Origin: Conexibacter sp. SYSU D00693
GTDB lineage: Bacteria; Actinomycetota; Thermoleophilia; Solirubrobacterales; Solirubrobacteraceae
Reading direction: 5' to 3'
Length of the DNA stretch: 64,000 bases
NCBI RefSeq assembly: GCF_017084525.1
Contig: NZ_CP070950.1
Span: forward strand, 4,030,001-4,094,000
Position numbers and translations under genes: made by a program. Position 1 is the stretch's first letter, and every line of letters starts with the position of its first letter. Positions 7,894-16,056 of the stretch are shown here, piece after piece. A model generated the notes under the pieces. It saw only the letters and a program-made list of their open reading frames with translations. It did no database searches and was not told the origin of the DNA.

Positions 7894-8148
7894 ATGACGA
7901 CCACGCTCTTGCGCTGCCGCACCCCGACCGACTGGCTGTGCCCGTGCGGGCGCGTCGCGCGCGAGCTGCGCAAGCACGGCGAGGAGGTCGAGGAGGTCCG
8001 GGTGCCGTTCAGCAAGCGCGACCGCGACCGGGTCGTGCAGGCCTCGGGCCAGGCGAAGGTCCCCGTCGCGGTGATCGACGGCGAGGCGATCTGCGACTCG
8101 CTGCGGATCGTCGAGCACCTGCGCTGGCGCGCGGGCGACCGGCGCTAG
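7894..8148 (+). CDS. Glutaredoxin/GST N-terminal-like thioredoxin-fold protein
   Basis: An 84-residue single-domain protein with a thioredoxin-like pattern: strand TTLLRCR, then DWLCPCGRVARELR carrying C16 and C18, then the cis-Pro loop VPVAVIDGEAICDSLRIVEHL. The latter matches the GST N-terminal 'xVPxL.dg...i.eS..I..yL' glutathione-binding block. C-P-C is not the standard CxxC spacing, so the redox role is uncertain. A TAGCCT hexamer (7878-7883), which overlaps the upstream stop region, lies 10 nt before ATG 7894. Confidence 0.7.
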   Translation: MTTTLLRCRTPTDWLCPCGRVARELRKHGEEVEEVRVPFSKRDRDRVVQASGQAKVPVAVIDGEAICDSLRIVEHLRWRAGDRR

Positions 8149-8164
8149 CGACGACCGTCGCGGC

Positions 8165-8170
8165 TAGCGT
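8165..8170 (+). promoter_or_regulatory. Leaderless -10 element (TAGCGT)
   Basis: TAGCGT, the commonest version of the hexamer in this window, ends 7 nt before ATG 8178. It supports that start for the secreted GH92 enzyme rather than upstream in-frame codons. Confidence 0.55.
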
Positions 8171-8177
8171 CCCCCGG

Positions 8178-10631
8178 ATGCGGGGGACGTGGGGTGGCCT
8201 GACGCTGGGCGCGCTGGCGGCGATGGCGCTGGGCGCGGCGCCGGCGTCGGCCACGCCGGCGCTCACGAGCTACGTCGAGACGCGCATGGGCACCGACGAG
8301 GGCGCCGCGGACTTCGGGACCGGCGGCGGCGCCGGCGCGACGTTCCCGGGGGCCGTCGCCCCGTTCGGGATGCTCCAGGTCAGCCCGGACACCGACCCCT
8401 CCCTGCGCAACCCCGCCGGCGGCTACACCTACAGCGACCAGCGCATCAAGGGCTTCAGCCTCACGCACATCTCCGGGGCGGGGTGCGCGGGCCTGGGCGA
8501 CGTCCCGCTGCTGCCGACGACCGCGGCGATCGACCGCTCGCCGGCCAAGCTCGCCTCCTACGACGTCGAGCCGAAGTACGTCGCGGGCTTCACCCACGAG
8601 GGCGAGGTCGCCGGACCGGGCGACTACCGCGTCCGGCTCGACCCGGGACCTCAGGAGATGCGCGCCGAGCTCACCGCGAACGTCCGCGCCGGCGCGCTGC
8701 GCTTCACGTTCCCCAAGGGCTCCAACGGCTCGGTGCTGGTCAACCCCGGCGGCAGCCAGATGGGCAACGAGCTCGCCGAGGTCCACGTCGACCCCGAACG
8801 CCGGGAGATCAGCGGCGTCGTCGTCAGCGGCGCGTTCTGCTCGGCCTACAACCGCTACCGCCTGCACTTCGTCGCGCGCTTCGACCGCCCGTTCACCGCT
8901 TCGGGGACCTGGAAGCGCCAGGACCTGCGCCGCGGCGGGCGCGACGTGCGCGACGTCTCGCTCACCCCGCAGGTCGCCATCGTCACCAACCAGTACAAGC
9001 GCGTCGCCGGCCTGCCCGACCAGCTGCCGGGCAACCCCAGCACCGGCGCGCAGGCCGGCGGCTACGCGACCTTCGACACCCGCGAGGGCGAGGCGGTGAC
9101 CGCCCGCGTGGCGATCTCGTCGGTGAGCATCGACGGCGCGCGGCGCAACCTCGACGCGGGCGCGAGCGAGCCGTTCGACGCGCTGCGGGCCGCCGCGCGT
9201 CGCGCCTGGGAGCGCCAGCTGGGCAAGGTCCGCGTGGGCGGCGGCACGGACGAGCAGCGCCGGCTGCTCTACACCTCGCTCTACCACGCGATGGTCATGC
9301 CGAGCGTCTTCAGCGACGTGGACGGCCGCTACCGCGGGATGGACGGGCGCATCCACCAGGCCGAGGGCTTCACGAAGATGGCCAACGTCTCGGGGTGGGA
9401 CACCTACCGCGCGCAGATGCCGCTCATGGCGCTGCTCGCGCCGCGCCAGGCGTCGGACCTCGTCTCGAGCCTCCTGGCCGACCACCGCGAGAGCGGCCAC
9501 CTGCCGAAGTGGTCGCTGCGCGAGGGCCACACGAACGTCATGGTCGGCGACCCGGCGGACCTCCTCATCGCCGGCGCGCACGCCTTCGGCGCACGCGACT
9601 TCGACGCGCGTGCGGCGCTCAGGGCGATGGTCGACGGCGCCACGACGTACGGCATCGCGAGGAACGGCCGCTACGTCCAGCGGGCCGGGCTGGCCGACTA
9701 CCTGCGCCTGGGCTACGTCGGCTACGAGCGCAACACGAGCACGATCGTCCAGACGATCGCGCCCGAGACGGTGTGGGGGACCAGCGCGACGACGCTCGAG
9801 TACGCCCTGGCCGACTTCGGCATCGCGCGCCTGGCCAAGGCGCTCGGCGACGGCGAGACGTGCGCGACGTTCGCGAGGCGCTCGGCGAACTGGCGCAACG
9901 TCCTGGACCCCGTCAGCCAGATCATGCGCCCGCGGCTGGCCGGCACCGGCGCGTTCCTGCGCGGCGATCCGCCCGGCGGCGAGCTGGGCTTCGTCGAGGG
10001 CTCCGCCGCGCAGTACACATGGTTCGTCCCGCACGACGTCGCCGGGCTCGTCGACGCGCTCGGCGGCCGCGACGCCGCCCGCGCCAAGCTCGACTTCTTC
10101 CTGAGCAAGCGCAACGACGGCGTCCACAGCGGCCACGCCTTCCTCGGCAACGAGCCGACCCTCCACACGCCCTACCTCTACGACTGGCTCGGCGCCCCGG
10201 CGCGCGGGGCCGAGGCGGTGCGGGGAGCGATGCTCGAGCTGTACCGGCCGACGGCGGGCGGCTTCCCCGGCAACGACGACCTCGGCGCGATGTCGTCCTG
10301 GTGGGTCTTCGGCGCGCTCGGGATGCACCCGTCGGTGCCGGGCACCGGCGTCCTGACGCTGGCCAGCCCGCTCTTCCCGCGCACCCAGCTGCGCCTCGCG
10401 GGCGGGACGGTCGACATCCGCGCGCCGAAGGCGTCGGCCGGGACGCCGTACGTCGTGCGGGCCACCAAGGGCGGCAAGCGGCTCTCGCGGGCGTGGCTGT
10501 CCTACGACGAGCTCGCCAAGGGCGCGAAGCTGCGCTTCGACCTGTCGGCCGACCCGGGGCAGCGCTGGGCGACCGGTGCCGGGGCCGCGCCCCCGTCCTA
10601 CGGCGGCGCGGCCGCCTGCACCGCGCCCTAG
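8178..10631 (+). CDS. Secreted GH92 family alpha-mannosidase
   Basis: An 817-residue glycoside hydrolase family 92 enzyme; these are Ca2+-dependent exo-alpha-mannosidases acting on mannan or N-glycan-type chains. ATG 8178 gives a signal peptide (TLGALAAMALGAAPASA, cleavage near residue 25). Family blocks are GATFPGAVAPFGMLQVSPDT (about 53-72), GFSLTHISGAGC (about 92-103), VSGWDTYRAQMPLMALL near 410 and WSLREGHTNVMVGDPADLL near 450. GNDDLGAMSSWWVFGALG near 698 carries the Asp pair linked to the catalytic base in family structures. The protein is probably released to the cell surface. It is convergent with the dehydrogenase operon, and the stop codons overlap. Confidence 0.92.
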   Translation: MRGTWGGLTLGALAAMALGAAPASATPALTSYVETRMGTDEGAADFGTGGGAGATFPGAVAPFGMLQVSPDTDPSLRNPAGGYTYSDQRIKGFSLTHISGAGCAGLGDVPLLPTTAAIDRSPAKLASYDVEPKYVAGFTHEGEVAGPGDYRVRLDPGPQEMRAELTANVRAGALRFTFPKGSNGSVLVNPGGSQMGNELAEVHVDPERREISGVVVSGAFCSAYNRYRLHFVARFDRPFTASGTWKRQDLRRGGRDVRDVSLTPQVAIVTNQYKRVAGLPDQLPGNPSTGAQAGGYATFDTREGEAVTARVAISSVSIDGARRNLDAGASEPFDALRAAARRAWERQLGKVRVGGGTDEQRRLLYTSLYHAMVMPSVFSDVDGRYRGMDGRIHQAEGFTKMANVSGWDTYRAQMPLMALLAPRQASDLVSSLLADHRESGHLPKWSLREGHTNVMVGDPADLLIAGAHAFGARDFDARAALRAMVDGATTYGIARNGRYVQRAGLADYLRLGYVGYERNTSTIVQTIAPETVWGTSATTLEYALADFGIARLAKALGDGETCATFARRSANWRNVLDPVSQIMRPRLAGTGAFLRGDPPGGELGFVEGSAAQYTWFVPHDVAGLVDALGGRDAARAKLDFFLSKRNDGVHSGHAFLGNEPTLHTPYLYDWLGAPARGAEAVRGAMLELYRPTAGGFPGNDDLGAMSSWWVFGALGMHPSVPGTGVLTLASPLFPRTQLRLAGGTVDIRAPKASAGTPYVVRATKGGKRLSRAWLSYDELAKGAKLRFDLSADPGQRWATGAGAAPPSYGGAAACTAP

Positions 10632-11569
10632 CGGCGCGGATCGACGACGAGCTTCTGCGCCCGGCCACCACGGCGCGGCGCGCGCAGCGCCGGCGCGAGC
10701 TCGTCGAGCCCGATCGTCGGGCCGGCGAAGGCGCGCCAGTCGATCGCCCCGGAGGCGAGCAGCGCGAGCGCCCGGTCGACCTCCGCGCGGCTGTGGTGGA
10801 AGGCGCCGCGGACGTCCACCTCGTCGTAGTGCAGCGGCGCGGCGGGCAGCGACACGGCGGGCGCGCTGCAGCCGCCCACGAGGACGACGGTAGCGCCCGG
10901 GGCGGCGGCGCCGACCGCCGCGGCCCAGCTCTCGGGGCGGCCCACCGCCTCGAGGACCAGCGCGCAGGTCTGCGGCTCGAGGCGCTCGGCCGTGGCGGCG
11001 ACGCCGAGCGCGACCGCCTGCTCGCGGCGCTCGGGATGACGGTCGGCGAGCGTGACCTCGCGGCCGGCGAGCACGAGCAGCCGCGCGCACATCAGCCCCA
11101 CCGTGCCGCCGCCGAGGACCGCGGCCGGCCCGGCCGGCGCGCCGTCGGCCCGGGCGACCGCGTGCACGCACGCCGCCAGCGGCTCGGCCATCGCCGCGCC
11201 GGCCAGCGGGAGCCCCTCCGGCACGGCGTGCAGCGCGCCGGCGGGGGCGGCGATCCGCTCCGCGAAGCCGCCGAGCACCCACGTCATCGCCCGGCAGAGC
11301 TGCGGGCGGCCGCCGCGGCACGGAGCGCAGGCCAGGCACGCGACGCTGTCGCCGACGAGCACGCGCTGGCCGGTGTCGGTCCGCACGCCCGCGGTCTCGT
11401 GGCCGAACGCCGCGGGGTAGGGGCCGAGCGCCCGGTGGCCGTGCTCGAGCATCTTGCGGTCCGTCGCGCAGCTCGTCGCGGCGTGGACCTCGACGACCAC
11501 CTCGCCCATGGGCTCGTCGACCTCCTCGACGCGCAGGTCGCCCGGGCCGTGCAGGACCGCCGCCCTCAC
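10628..11569 (-). CDS. Zinc-binding alcohol dehydrogenase (MDR family), third gene of mtnA operon
   Basis: A 313-residue medium-chain dehydrogenase. The catalytic zinc ligands fit C34 (TSCATD) with H57-E58 (FGHE), and the structural zinc site fits C78, C81, C84 and C92. The nucleotide fold has VLGGGTVGLMCARLL. It is slightly shorter than typical MDR enzymes (about 340). Its GTG start lies within the stop of the preceding dehydrogenase (GTGA overlap), so mtnA and the two dehydrogenases form one translationally coupled unit. The substrate is probably a polyol, sugar alcohol or threonine-like compound; this is inference. Confidence 0.82.
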   Translation of the reverse strand: MRAAVLHGPGDLRVEEVDEPMGEVVVEVHAATSCATDRKMLEHGHRALGPYPAAFGHETAGVRTDTGQRVLVGDSVACLACAPCRGGRPQLCRAMTWVLGGFAERIAAPAGALHAVPEGLPLAGAAMAEPLAACVHAVARADGAPAGPAAVLGGGTVGLMCARLLVLAGREVTLADRHPERREQAVALGVAATAERLEPQTCALVLEAVGRPESWAAAVGAAAPGATVVLVGGCSAPAVSLPAAPLHYDEVDVRGAFHHSRAEVDRALALLASGAIDWRAFAGPTIGLDELAPALRAPRRGGRAQKLVVDPRR

Positions 11570-12525
11570 GCGACCACCAGCGCCTTCACCGCCTCGCCGG
11601 TGCGGGCCAGCTCGAGGGCCCGGGCCGTCTCGCGCAGGCCGAGGCGGTGGGTGACGAGGCCGAGCGGGTCGAGCACGCCCCCCTCCAGGAGCGCCAGCGC
11701 GCGGCGCATGTCCTGCGGACCGGCGCTGTACGAGGCCCGGACCTCGACCTCGCGCGCGTACAGCGAGGCGGCGTCGAGCGCGAGCGGGGCCTCCCCCGGC
11801 GTGGCGTAGAGCAGCAGCCGGCCGCCGGGGCCCAGGGCGGTGAAGGCGTGCTCGACCGCGGCGGCGCCGGGCGCGCAGACCAGCGCGACGTCGACCTCCT
11901 CCCCGGCGTGGGCCGCCGCGCCCAGCGCGCGGGCGCGCTCCAGGCGCTCGGGGCGCGGCTCGGCGGCGAACACGGCGGCCGCCCCCCGCGCCCGCGCCGC
12001 CGCGAGGGTCAGCAGCCCGCCGGTCCCGCAGCCGACGACGAGCACGCGATCGCCGGCCGCGACCTCCGCGCGCTCCAGCGCCCGGACGACGCACGCCAGC
12101 GGCTCCACGAACGTCGCGCGCTCCGGGTCCAGGGTGGTCGGCAGCAGCTCGCCGACCAGCGGCGCCGACAGGCGCACGCGCTCCGCGAAGCCGCCCGGGT
12201 CCAGCGCGGTGGCGCGGAACTGCGGGCACAGCGTCTCGCGGCCGGACCGGCACACCGCGCAGGCGCCGCACGGCACGTGGTGGTGGACGACGACGCGGTC
12301 GCCGGCCCGCACCTGCTCGACACCGTCGCCCACGGCGACGACCTCGGCGCACAGCTCGTGGCCCAGGACCGCGGGGACCTTCTTGGCCACCCACGCCTCG
12401 CTGACGTCCGAGCCGCAGACCCCGCACGCCAGCAGCGCGACGACCGCCTCGCCCGGGCCGGCGACGGGCTCGGGCAGGTCGACGAGCTCGACCTCGCGCG
12501 GGCTGGTCGACCGGGCGGCGATCAC
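11566..12525 (-). CDS. Zinc-dependent alcohol/polyol dehydrogenase (MDR family), second gene of mtnA operon
   Basis: A 319-residue medium-chain dehydrogenase with CGVCGSD at 34-40 (catalytic C37) and GHE at 55-57. HHHVPCGACAVCRSGRETLC supplies the four structural-zinc cysteines (C86, C89, C92, C100). VVGCGTGGLLTLAAARARG is the dinucleotide-binding turn. It resembles L-threonine/sorbitol dehydrogenases. The GTG start overlaps the mtnA stop by GTGA. Two non-identical dehydrogenases in tandem suggest successive or reversible oxidation steps on the same small carbohydrate pool. Confidence 0.85.
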   Translation of the reverse strand: MIAARSTSPREVELVDLPEPVAGPGEAVVALLACGVCGSDVSEAWVAKKVPAVLGHELCAEVVAVGDGVEQVRAGDRVVVHHHVPCGACAVCRSGRETLCPQFRATALDPGGFAERVRLSAPLVGELLPTTLDPERATFVEPLACVVRALERAEVAAGDRVLVVGCGTGGLLTLAAARARGAAAVFAAEPRPERLERARALGAAAHAGEEVDVALVCAPGAAAVEHAFTALGPGGRLLLYATPGEAPLALDAASLYAREVEVRASYSAGPQDMRRALALLEGGVLDPLGLVTHRLGLRETARALELARTGEAVKALVVA

Positions 12526-13550
12526 GCGTCGAGCAGCGCGGCGACCGACGCGCGGGCGGGCGGCGCCGCCACGCCGCGCTCCGTGACGAGCGCCGTGACC
12601 AGCTCGGCGGGCGTCACGTCGAACGCCGGGTTGCGCACGCGCGTGCCCTCCGGGGCGACGGGCGTCCCGAGCAGCTCGGCGACCTCGTCGGCATCGCGCT
12701 CCTCGACCTCGATGCCGTCGCCGTCGTCGATCGCCGGGTCGATCGTCGACGTGGGTCCCGCCACGACGAACGGGATGCCGGCGGCCCGCGCGGCCAGCGC
12801 GTGGGCGTAGGTCCCGACCTTGTTGGCGACGTCGCCGTTGGCGGCCACGCGGTCGCAGCCGACCACCACGGCGTCGACCTCCCCGCGGCGCATGAGCCCG
12901 GCGGCGGCGCCGTCGACGAGCAGCTGGTGCGCGACGCCGACGCGGCCGAGCTCCCACGCCGTCAGGCGCGCGCCCTGCAGCAGCGGGCGCGTCTCGCAGA
13001 CGAGGACCTCGAGGTCGGGCTCCTGCTCGGCGAGGGCCAGCACGACGGCCAGCGCCGTTCCGCGCCCGCCGCACGCGAGCGCGCCGGCGTTGCAGTGGGT
13101 GAGCACGCGCCTGGCGCCCGCCAGGACCTCCGCGCCGTGGCGGGCGATCGCGTCGCTCGCCGCGTCCTCGGCGGCCTGGATGCGCTGGGCCTCGGCCCGG
13201 GCGGCGGCGGCGAGCGTCGCCGGGCTGGAGGCCAGCGCGGCCTCCCGGACGCGGTCGACCGCCCAGGCGAGGTTCACCGCGGTCGGCCGCGCCCCGCGCA
13301 GCAGGTCGGCGGCGTCCTCGAGCGGCCCGAGCCCCGGGCGGCCGCTGACCTCCATCGCCAGCCCGTACGCGGCGGCGATCCCGATGTTCGGCGCGCCGCG
13401 CACCGCCAGGCGGCGGATCGCGTCGGCCGTGTCCTGCGCGCCCTCGAGCTCCAGCCAGACCTCCTCGTGGGGCAGGCGGGTCTGGTCCAGGGCGTGGAGC
13501 CGGCGCCCGTCCCAGCGCAGGGGCGTGACGGCGCGGGGCAGGACGGCCAT
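12522..13550 (-). CDS. mtnA: S-methyl-5-thioribose-1-phosphate isomerase (eIF-2B alpha/MtnA family)
   Basis: A 342-residue aldose-ketose isomerase that converts methylthioribose-1-phosphate to methylthioribulose-1-phosphate in methionine salvage. Signature blocks are RGAPNIGIAAAYG (51-63), THCNAGALACGGRGTAL (151-167, catalytic C153) and GCDRVAANGDVANKVGTY (231-248, catalytic D233). The length is normal. The ATG at 13550 follows TAGCAT by 8 nt. No methylthioribose kinase, phosphorylase or downstream mtnB/C/D gene is nearby. Instead two zinc dehydrogenases follow, so the enzyme could serve a salvage shunt or isomerise another pentose-1-phosphate. Confidence 0.88.
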   Translation of the reverse strand: MAVLPRAVTPLRWDGRRLHALDQTRLPHEEVWLELEGAQDTADAIRRLAVRGAPNIGIAAAYGLAMEVSGRPGLGPLEDAADLLRGARPTAVNLAWAVDRVREAALASSPATLAAAARAEAQRIQAAEDAASDAIARHGAEVLAGARRVLTHCNAGALACGGRGTALAVVLALAEQEPDLEVLVCETRPLLQGARLTAWELGRVGVAHQLLVDGAAAGLMRRGEVDAVVVGCDRVAANGDVANKVGTYAHALAARAAGIPFVVAGPTSTIDPAIDDGDGIEVEERDADEVAELLGTPVAPEGTRVRNPAFDVTPAELVTALVTERGVAAPPARASVAALLDA

Positions 13551-13558
13551 GGGCGCGG

Positions 13559-13619
13559 ATGCTACGCCCGGACAGCGTGAGCGCGATCCTGCGCGGACGC
13601 CGACCGGCCGGGGTACGGT
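13559..13619. promoter_or_regulatory. Divergent leaderless promoters for mtnA and the S55 protease
   Basis: On the minus strand TAGCAT (13559-13564) lies 8 nt before the mtnA ATG. On the plus strand TACGGT (13614-13619) lies 7 nt before GTG 13627. Both fit a -10 box whose transcript begins at the start codon. Confidence 0.5.
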
Positions 13620-13626
13620 GCGCCTC

Positions 13627-15378
13627 GTGCGCCGTCTCACCCTGCTCACGGGCTGCGCGGCGGCGCTGCTCCTCCTCGCCTGCCACGCGCCGGCCGCGCC
13701 GGCCGCCGAGCCGATCCTCCCGCTCGACCAGGTCCGGGCCGGGATGCGGTGCACGGCGCTGTCGGTCGTGCGTGGCACGGCGATCTCCTCGTTCGACGCC
13801 GAGGTCCGCGACGTCCTCACGGGCGACGTCTACACGCGCGACCCGCGGATCCTCGTGAAGCTCTCCGGCGCCGCGATCGAGGGCACGGGCGTCGGCCCGG
13901 GCTTCAGCGGCTCGCCGGTGTACTGCACCGACGGCCAGGGCGTCGTCGCCAACATCGGCGCGATCTCGGAGACCGTCGGCCAGTTCGGCGGGACCCTCGC
14001 GCTCGTCACGCCGATCGAGCGCGTCCTGCGCGAGCCCGTCGACGTGCCGGGCCAGGCGACGGCGGCGCCGGCGCAGCGCCGTGCGGCGGGCCGCCCGGTC
14101 CACCCGATCGCCGCGCCGCTCGCCGTCTCGGGCTTCAGCGGCACGGTGGCCGAGGCGCTGCGCCGGGCGGCGGCCAAGCACGGCAGGACCGTGACCGTCG
14201 CGCCCGCGGTCCCGCACGCTGCCTTCCCGCCGCAGCCGCTGGTCCCCGGTGCGGCGATGGCGGTCGGCATCGCCTCGGGCGACTTCAACGCCGGCGCCAT
14301 CGGCACCGTCAGCTTCGCCGACGCCGGACGGGTCTGGGGCTTCGGCCACCCGCTCGACGGCGTCGGCCGCCGCGGCCTGCTGCTCCAGGACGCCTACGTC
14401 TACGACGTCGTCGGCAACCCGCTGGCGACGCAGGACTCCGCGACGTACAAGCTCGCCGCGGCGGGCAACGAGCTGGGGACCCTGACCAACGACGCGCTCA
14501 ACGCCGTGGTCGGCCGGCTGGGCGCGCTGCCCGAGCGCTTCCCGCTGCGGATCGTCGCCAAGGACCTCGACACCGGGCGCGTCGAGGTGAGCCAGTCGTC
14601 GATCGCCGACGAGCGGGCGCTCGGCGAGCCCTCGGGCGAGTCCGGCCTGTCGGCGATCGCGCCCGCCGCCGTGGCCCAGGCCGCGAGCGACCTGCTGCGC
14701 GGGACGCCCACGCAGCAGAGCGGCGAGCTGTGCCTGCGCATCGAGGTGCGCGAGCTCAAGCGGCCGATGCGCTTCTGCAACCGCTACCACGGCGGCGGCG
14801 GACCAGGGTCGGGCGGCGCGCCGATGGCGGCCGACGTCGCCCAGGCGATCGGGCTGCTCGACAGCTTCCGGCTGGGGCAGCTGCACGTCACGAAGGTGGA
14901 GGCGCGCATCGGGCTGCGCCGCGCGCTGCGCCAGGCCTACCTGCGCTCGGCGTCGGCGCCGGCGCGCGCCCGTCGTGGCCAGCGCATCCGGGTGCGGGTG
15001 CGGGCGCGGATGGTGCGCGGCGAGCTCGTCCAGCGCTCGTTCATGCTGCGCGTGCCGCGGGGCCTGCGCCGCGGCGAGCACGAGCTCGTCCTCGTGGGCA
15101 AGCCCGCCGACGAGAGCGGCGACGTGGAGGACCTCACGCAGGTCCTCGAGCTCTCGTTCGGCGACGAGGCCGACGAGGACGGCGACGGCGAGCCCGAGGA
15201 CGACCCCGGGCCGCCGACGGTCGAGGCGGTCGCCGCGGGCGTGGCGGACATCGCGCGCTACGACGGCGTGACCGCGAGCTTCCGCGGCGCCTCGCGGGGC
15301 GTGCGGATCGAGCGGGCGTTCCGCGACCCGCAGCTGCGCCTGAGCGGCTCGGCGCGGCTGCGGATCGTGGTCCGCTGA
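13627..15378 (+). CDS. Secreted SpoIVB-like S55 domain serine peptidase
   Basis: A 583-residue exported protein. The GTG start gives a hydrophobic leader with LLLLAC at residues 14-19, so it is either a lipoprotein or has an ordinary signal ending at APAAPAAEP. The S55/SpoIVB-type core is clear: VVRGTAISSFDAEV (47-60), GVGPGFSGSPVY (88-99, presumed nucleophile S96) and WGFGHPLDGVG (237-247, presumed catalytic H241). In SpoIVB the His comes before the Ser; here it comes after, as in a circularly permuted arrangement. The C-terminal half is beta-rich, with an acidic patch near residues 515-535. The substrate is unknown. Spore genes are not otherwise present, so a sporulation role is not implied. 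Confidence 0.75.
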   Translation: MRRLTLLTGCAAALLLLACHAPAAPAAEPILPLDQVRAGMRCTALSVVRGTAISSFDAEVRDVLTGDVYTRDPRILVKLSGAAIEGTGVGPGFSGSPVYCTDGQGVVANIGAISETVGQFGGTLALVTPIERVLREPVDVPGQATAAPAQRRAAGRPVHPIAAPLAVSGFSGTVAEALRRAAAKHGRTVTVAPAVPHAAFPPQPLVPGAAMAVGIASGDFNAGAIGTVSFADAGRVWGFGHPLDGVGRRGLLLQDAYVYDVVGNPLATQDSATYKLAAAGNELGTLTNDALNAVVGRLGALPERFPLRIVAKDLDTGRVEVSQSSIADERALGEPSGESGLSAIAPAAVAQAASDLLRGTPTQQSGELCLRIEVRELKRPMRFCNRYHGGGGPGSGGAPMAADVAQAIGLLDSFRLGQLHVTKVEARIGLRRALRQAYLRSASAPARARRGQRIRVRVRARMVRGELVQRSFMLRVPRGLRRGEHELVLVGKPADESGDVEDLTQVLELSFGDEADEDGDGEPEDDPGPPTVEAVAAGVADIARYDGVTASFRGASRGVRIERAFRDPQLRLSGSARLRIVVR

Positions 15379-15384
15379 GACCGG

Positions 15385-15777
15385 CTAGCTGAGGCGGTTC
15401 TCGATCTGGAGGCCGGCGCCGGGCGCGGCGGCCTCCGGGGCCGCGGCCTCGGCGGGCTGCTCCAGGCCGAGGACGCCGGCCAGCTCGCCGGACTCGTACA
15501 TCTCGGTGACGATGTCGCAGCCGCCGACGAGCTCGCCGCCGACGAAGAGCTGCGGGATGGTCGGCCAGTTCGAGATCGCCGAGAGCTCCTGGCGGATCCG
15601 GGGGTCCGGGAGGATGTCGACGGCGGCGAACTTCGCCTCGAGGGCCTGCAGGGCGGCCACCGTGCGGGCCGAGAAGCCGCAGGCGGGCGCGTCCGGCGTG
15701 CCCTTCATGAACAGGATGACGGGATGCTCGTCGATCGCCTCGGCGATGGCGTCGCGGATGGGGTTCGAGTCGCTCAC
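15385..15777 (-). CDS. grxD: Monothiol CGFS glutaredoxin (Grx4 family)
   Basis: A 130-residue monothiol glutaredoxin that binds or transfers [2Fe-2S] clusters. The active site is PACGFS (C33), preceded by ILFMKGTPDAP (K25 contacts glutathione). The TVP-like loop is WPTIPQLFVGGELVGGCDI. The C-terminus has an extra Ala/Pro/Glu-rich tail of about 25 residues beyond the usual domain. The GTG start overlaps the bolA stop by GTGA. The CGFS-Grx/BolA pairing is a well-known Fe-S handling partnership, and the divergent A-type carrier gene fits that role. Confidence 0.9.
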   Translation of the reverse strand: MSDSNPIRDAIAEAIDEHPVILFMKGTPDAPACGFSARTVAALQALEAKFAAVDILPDPRIRQELSAISNWPTIPQLFVGGELVGGCDIVTEMYESGELAGVLGLEQPAEAAAPEAAAPGAGLQIENRLS

Positions 15778-16004
15778 TTGGGGGTCTCCGTCTTGAGGGA
15801 GAGGGCGTGGATGGGCCCGCCGATCTCGGCGCCGAAGACGTCGTAGACCAGCCGGTGCTGCTGGATGCGCGAGAGTCCGTCGAACGCGGGGGAGACCACG
15901 GTCGCGCGGAAGTGGTCGCCGCCGCCGGTCCAGTCCTCGACGGTCGCGGTGCAGTCGGGCAGCGCGGCCTCGATGCGGGACTTCAGCTCGTCGGCGCTCG
16001 GCAT
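15774..16004 (-). CDS. BolA family protein
   Basis: A 76-residue BolA protein. The conserved C-terminal region GLSRIQQHRLVYDVFGAEIGGPIHALSLKT contains the family's RH-R-V-Y pattern and the IHAL(S) strand; the His of IHAL is a known cluster ligand in BolA-Grx complexes. It is the first gene of the bolA-glutaredoxin operon. TAAGGT (16015-16020) lies 10 nt before the ATG at 16004, back to back with the promoter of the A-type carrier gene. It probably forms a [2Fe-2S] heterodimer with the adjacent glutaredoxin. Confidence 0.9.
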   Translation of the reverse strand: MPSADELKSRIEAALPDCTATVEDWTGGGDHFRATVVSPAFDGLSRIQQHRLVYDVFGAEIGGPIHALSLKTETPK

Positions 16005-16014
16005 CCGACGGAAG

Positions 16015-16046
16015 ACCTTAGCGCCCGCCTGCCGGTGCGCTACATT
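16015..16046. promoter_or_regulatory. Back-to-back promoters of the bolA-grx operon and A-type carrier
   Basis: The 52-bp gap holds TAAGGT on the minus strand (16015-16020, 10 nt before the bolA ATG) and TACATT on the plus strand (16041-16046, 10 nt before ATG 16057). I see no clear Fe-S regulator (RirA/IscR) site between them. Confidence 0.45.
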
Positions 16047-16056
16047 TGGTGAAGCG

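Noticed and set aside
8145-11339. Minus-strand 1064-codon open frame opposite the GH92 gene
   Set aside because: Arg/Ala-rich shadow without motifs. The opposite frame encodes a full GH92 enzyme with all family blocks.
11566-15081. Minus-strand 1171-codon frame covering the second dehydrogenase and regions upstream
   Set aside because: Only the part from GTG 12525 is a dehydrogenase. The upstream part is a shadow of mtnA and the S55 protease gene.
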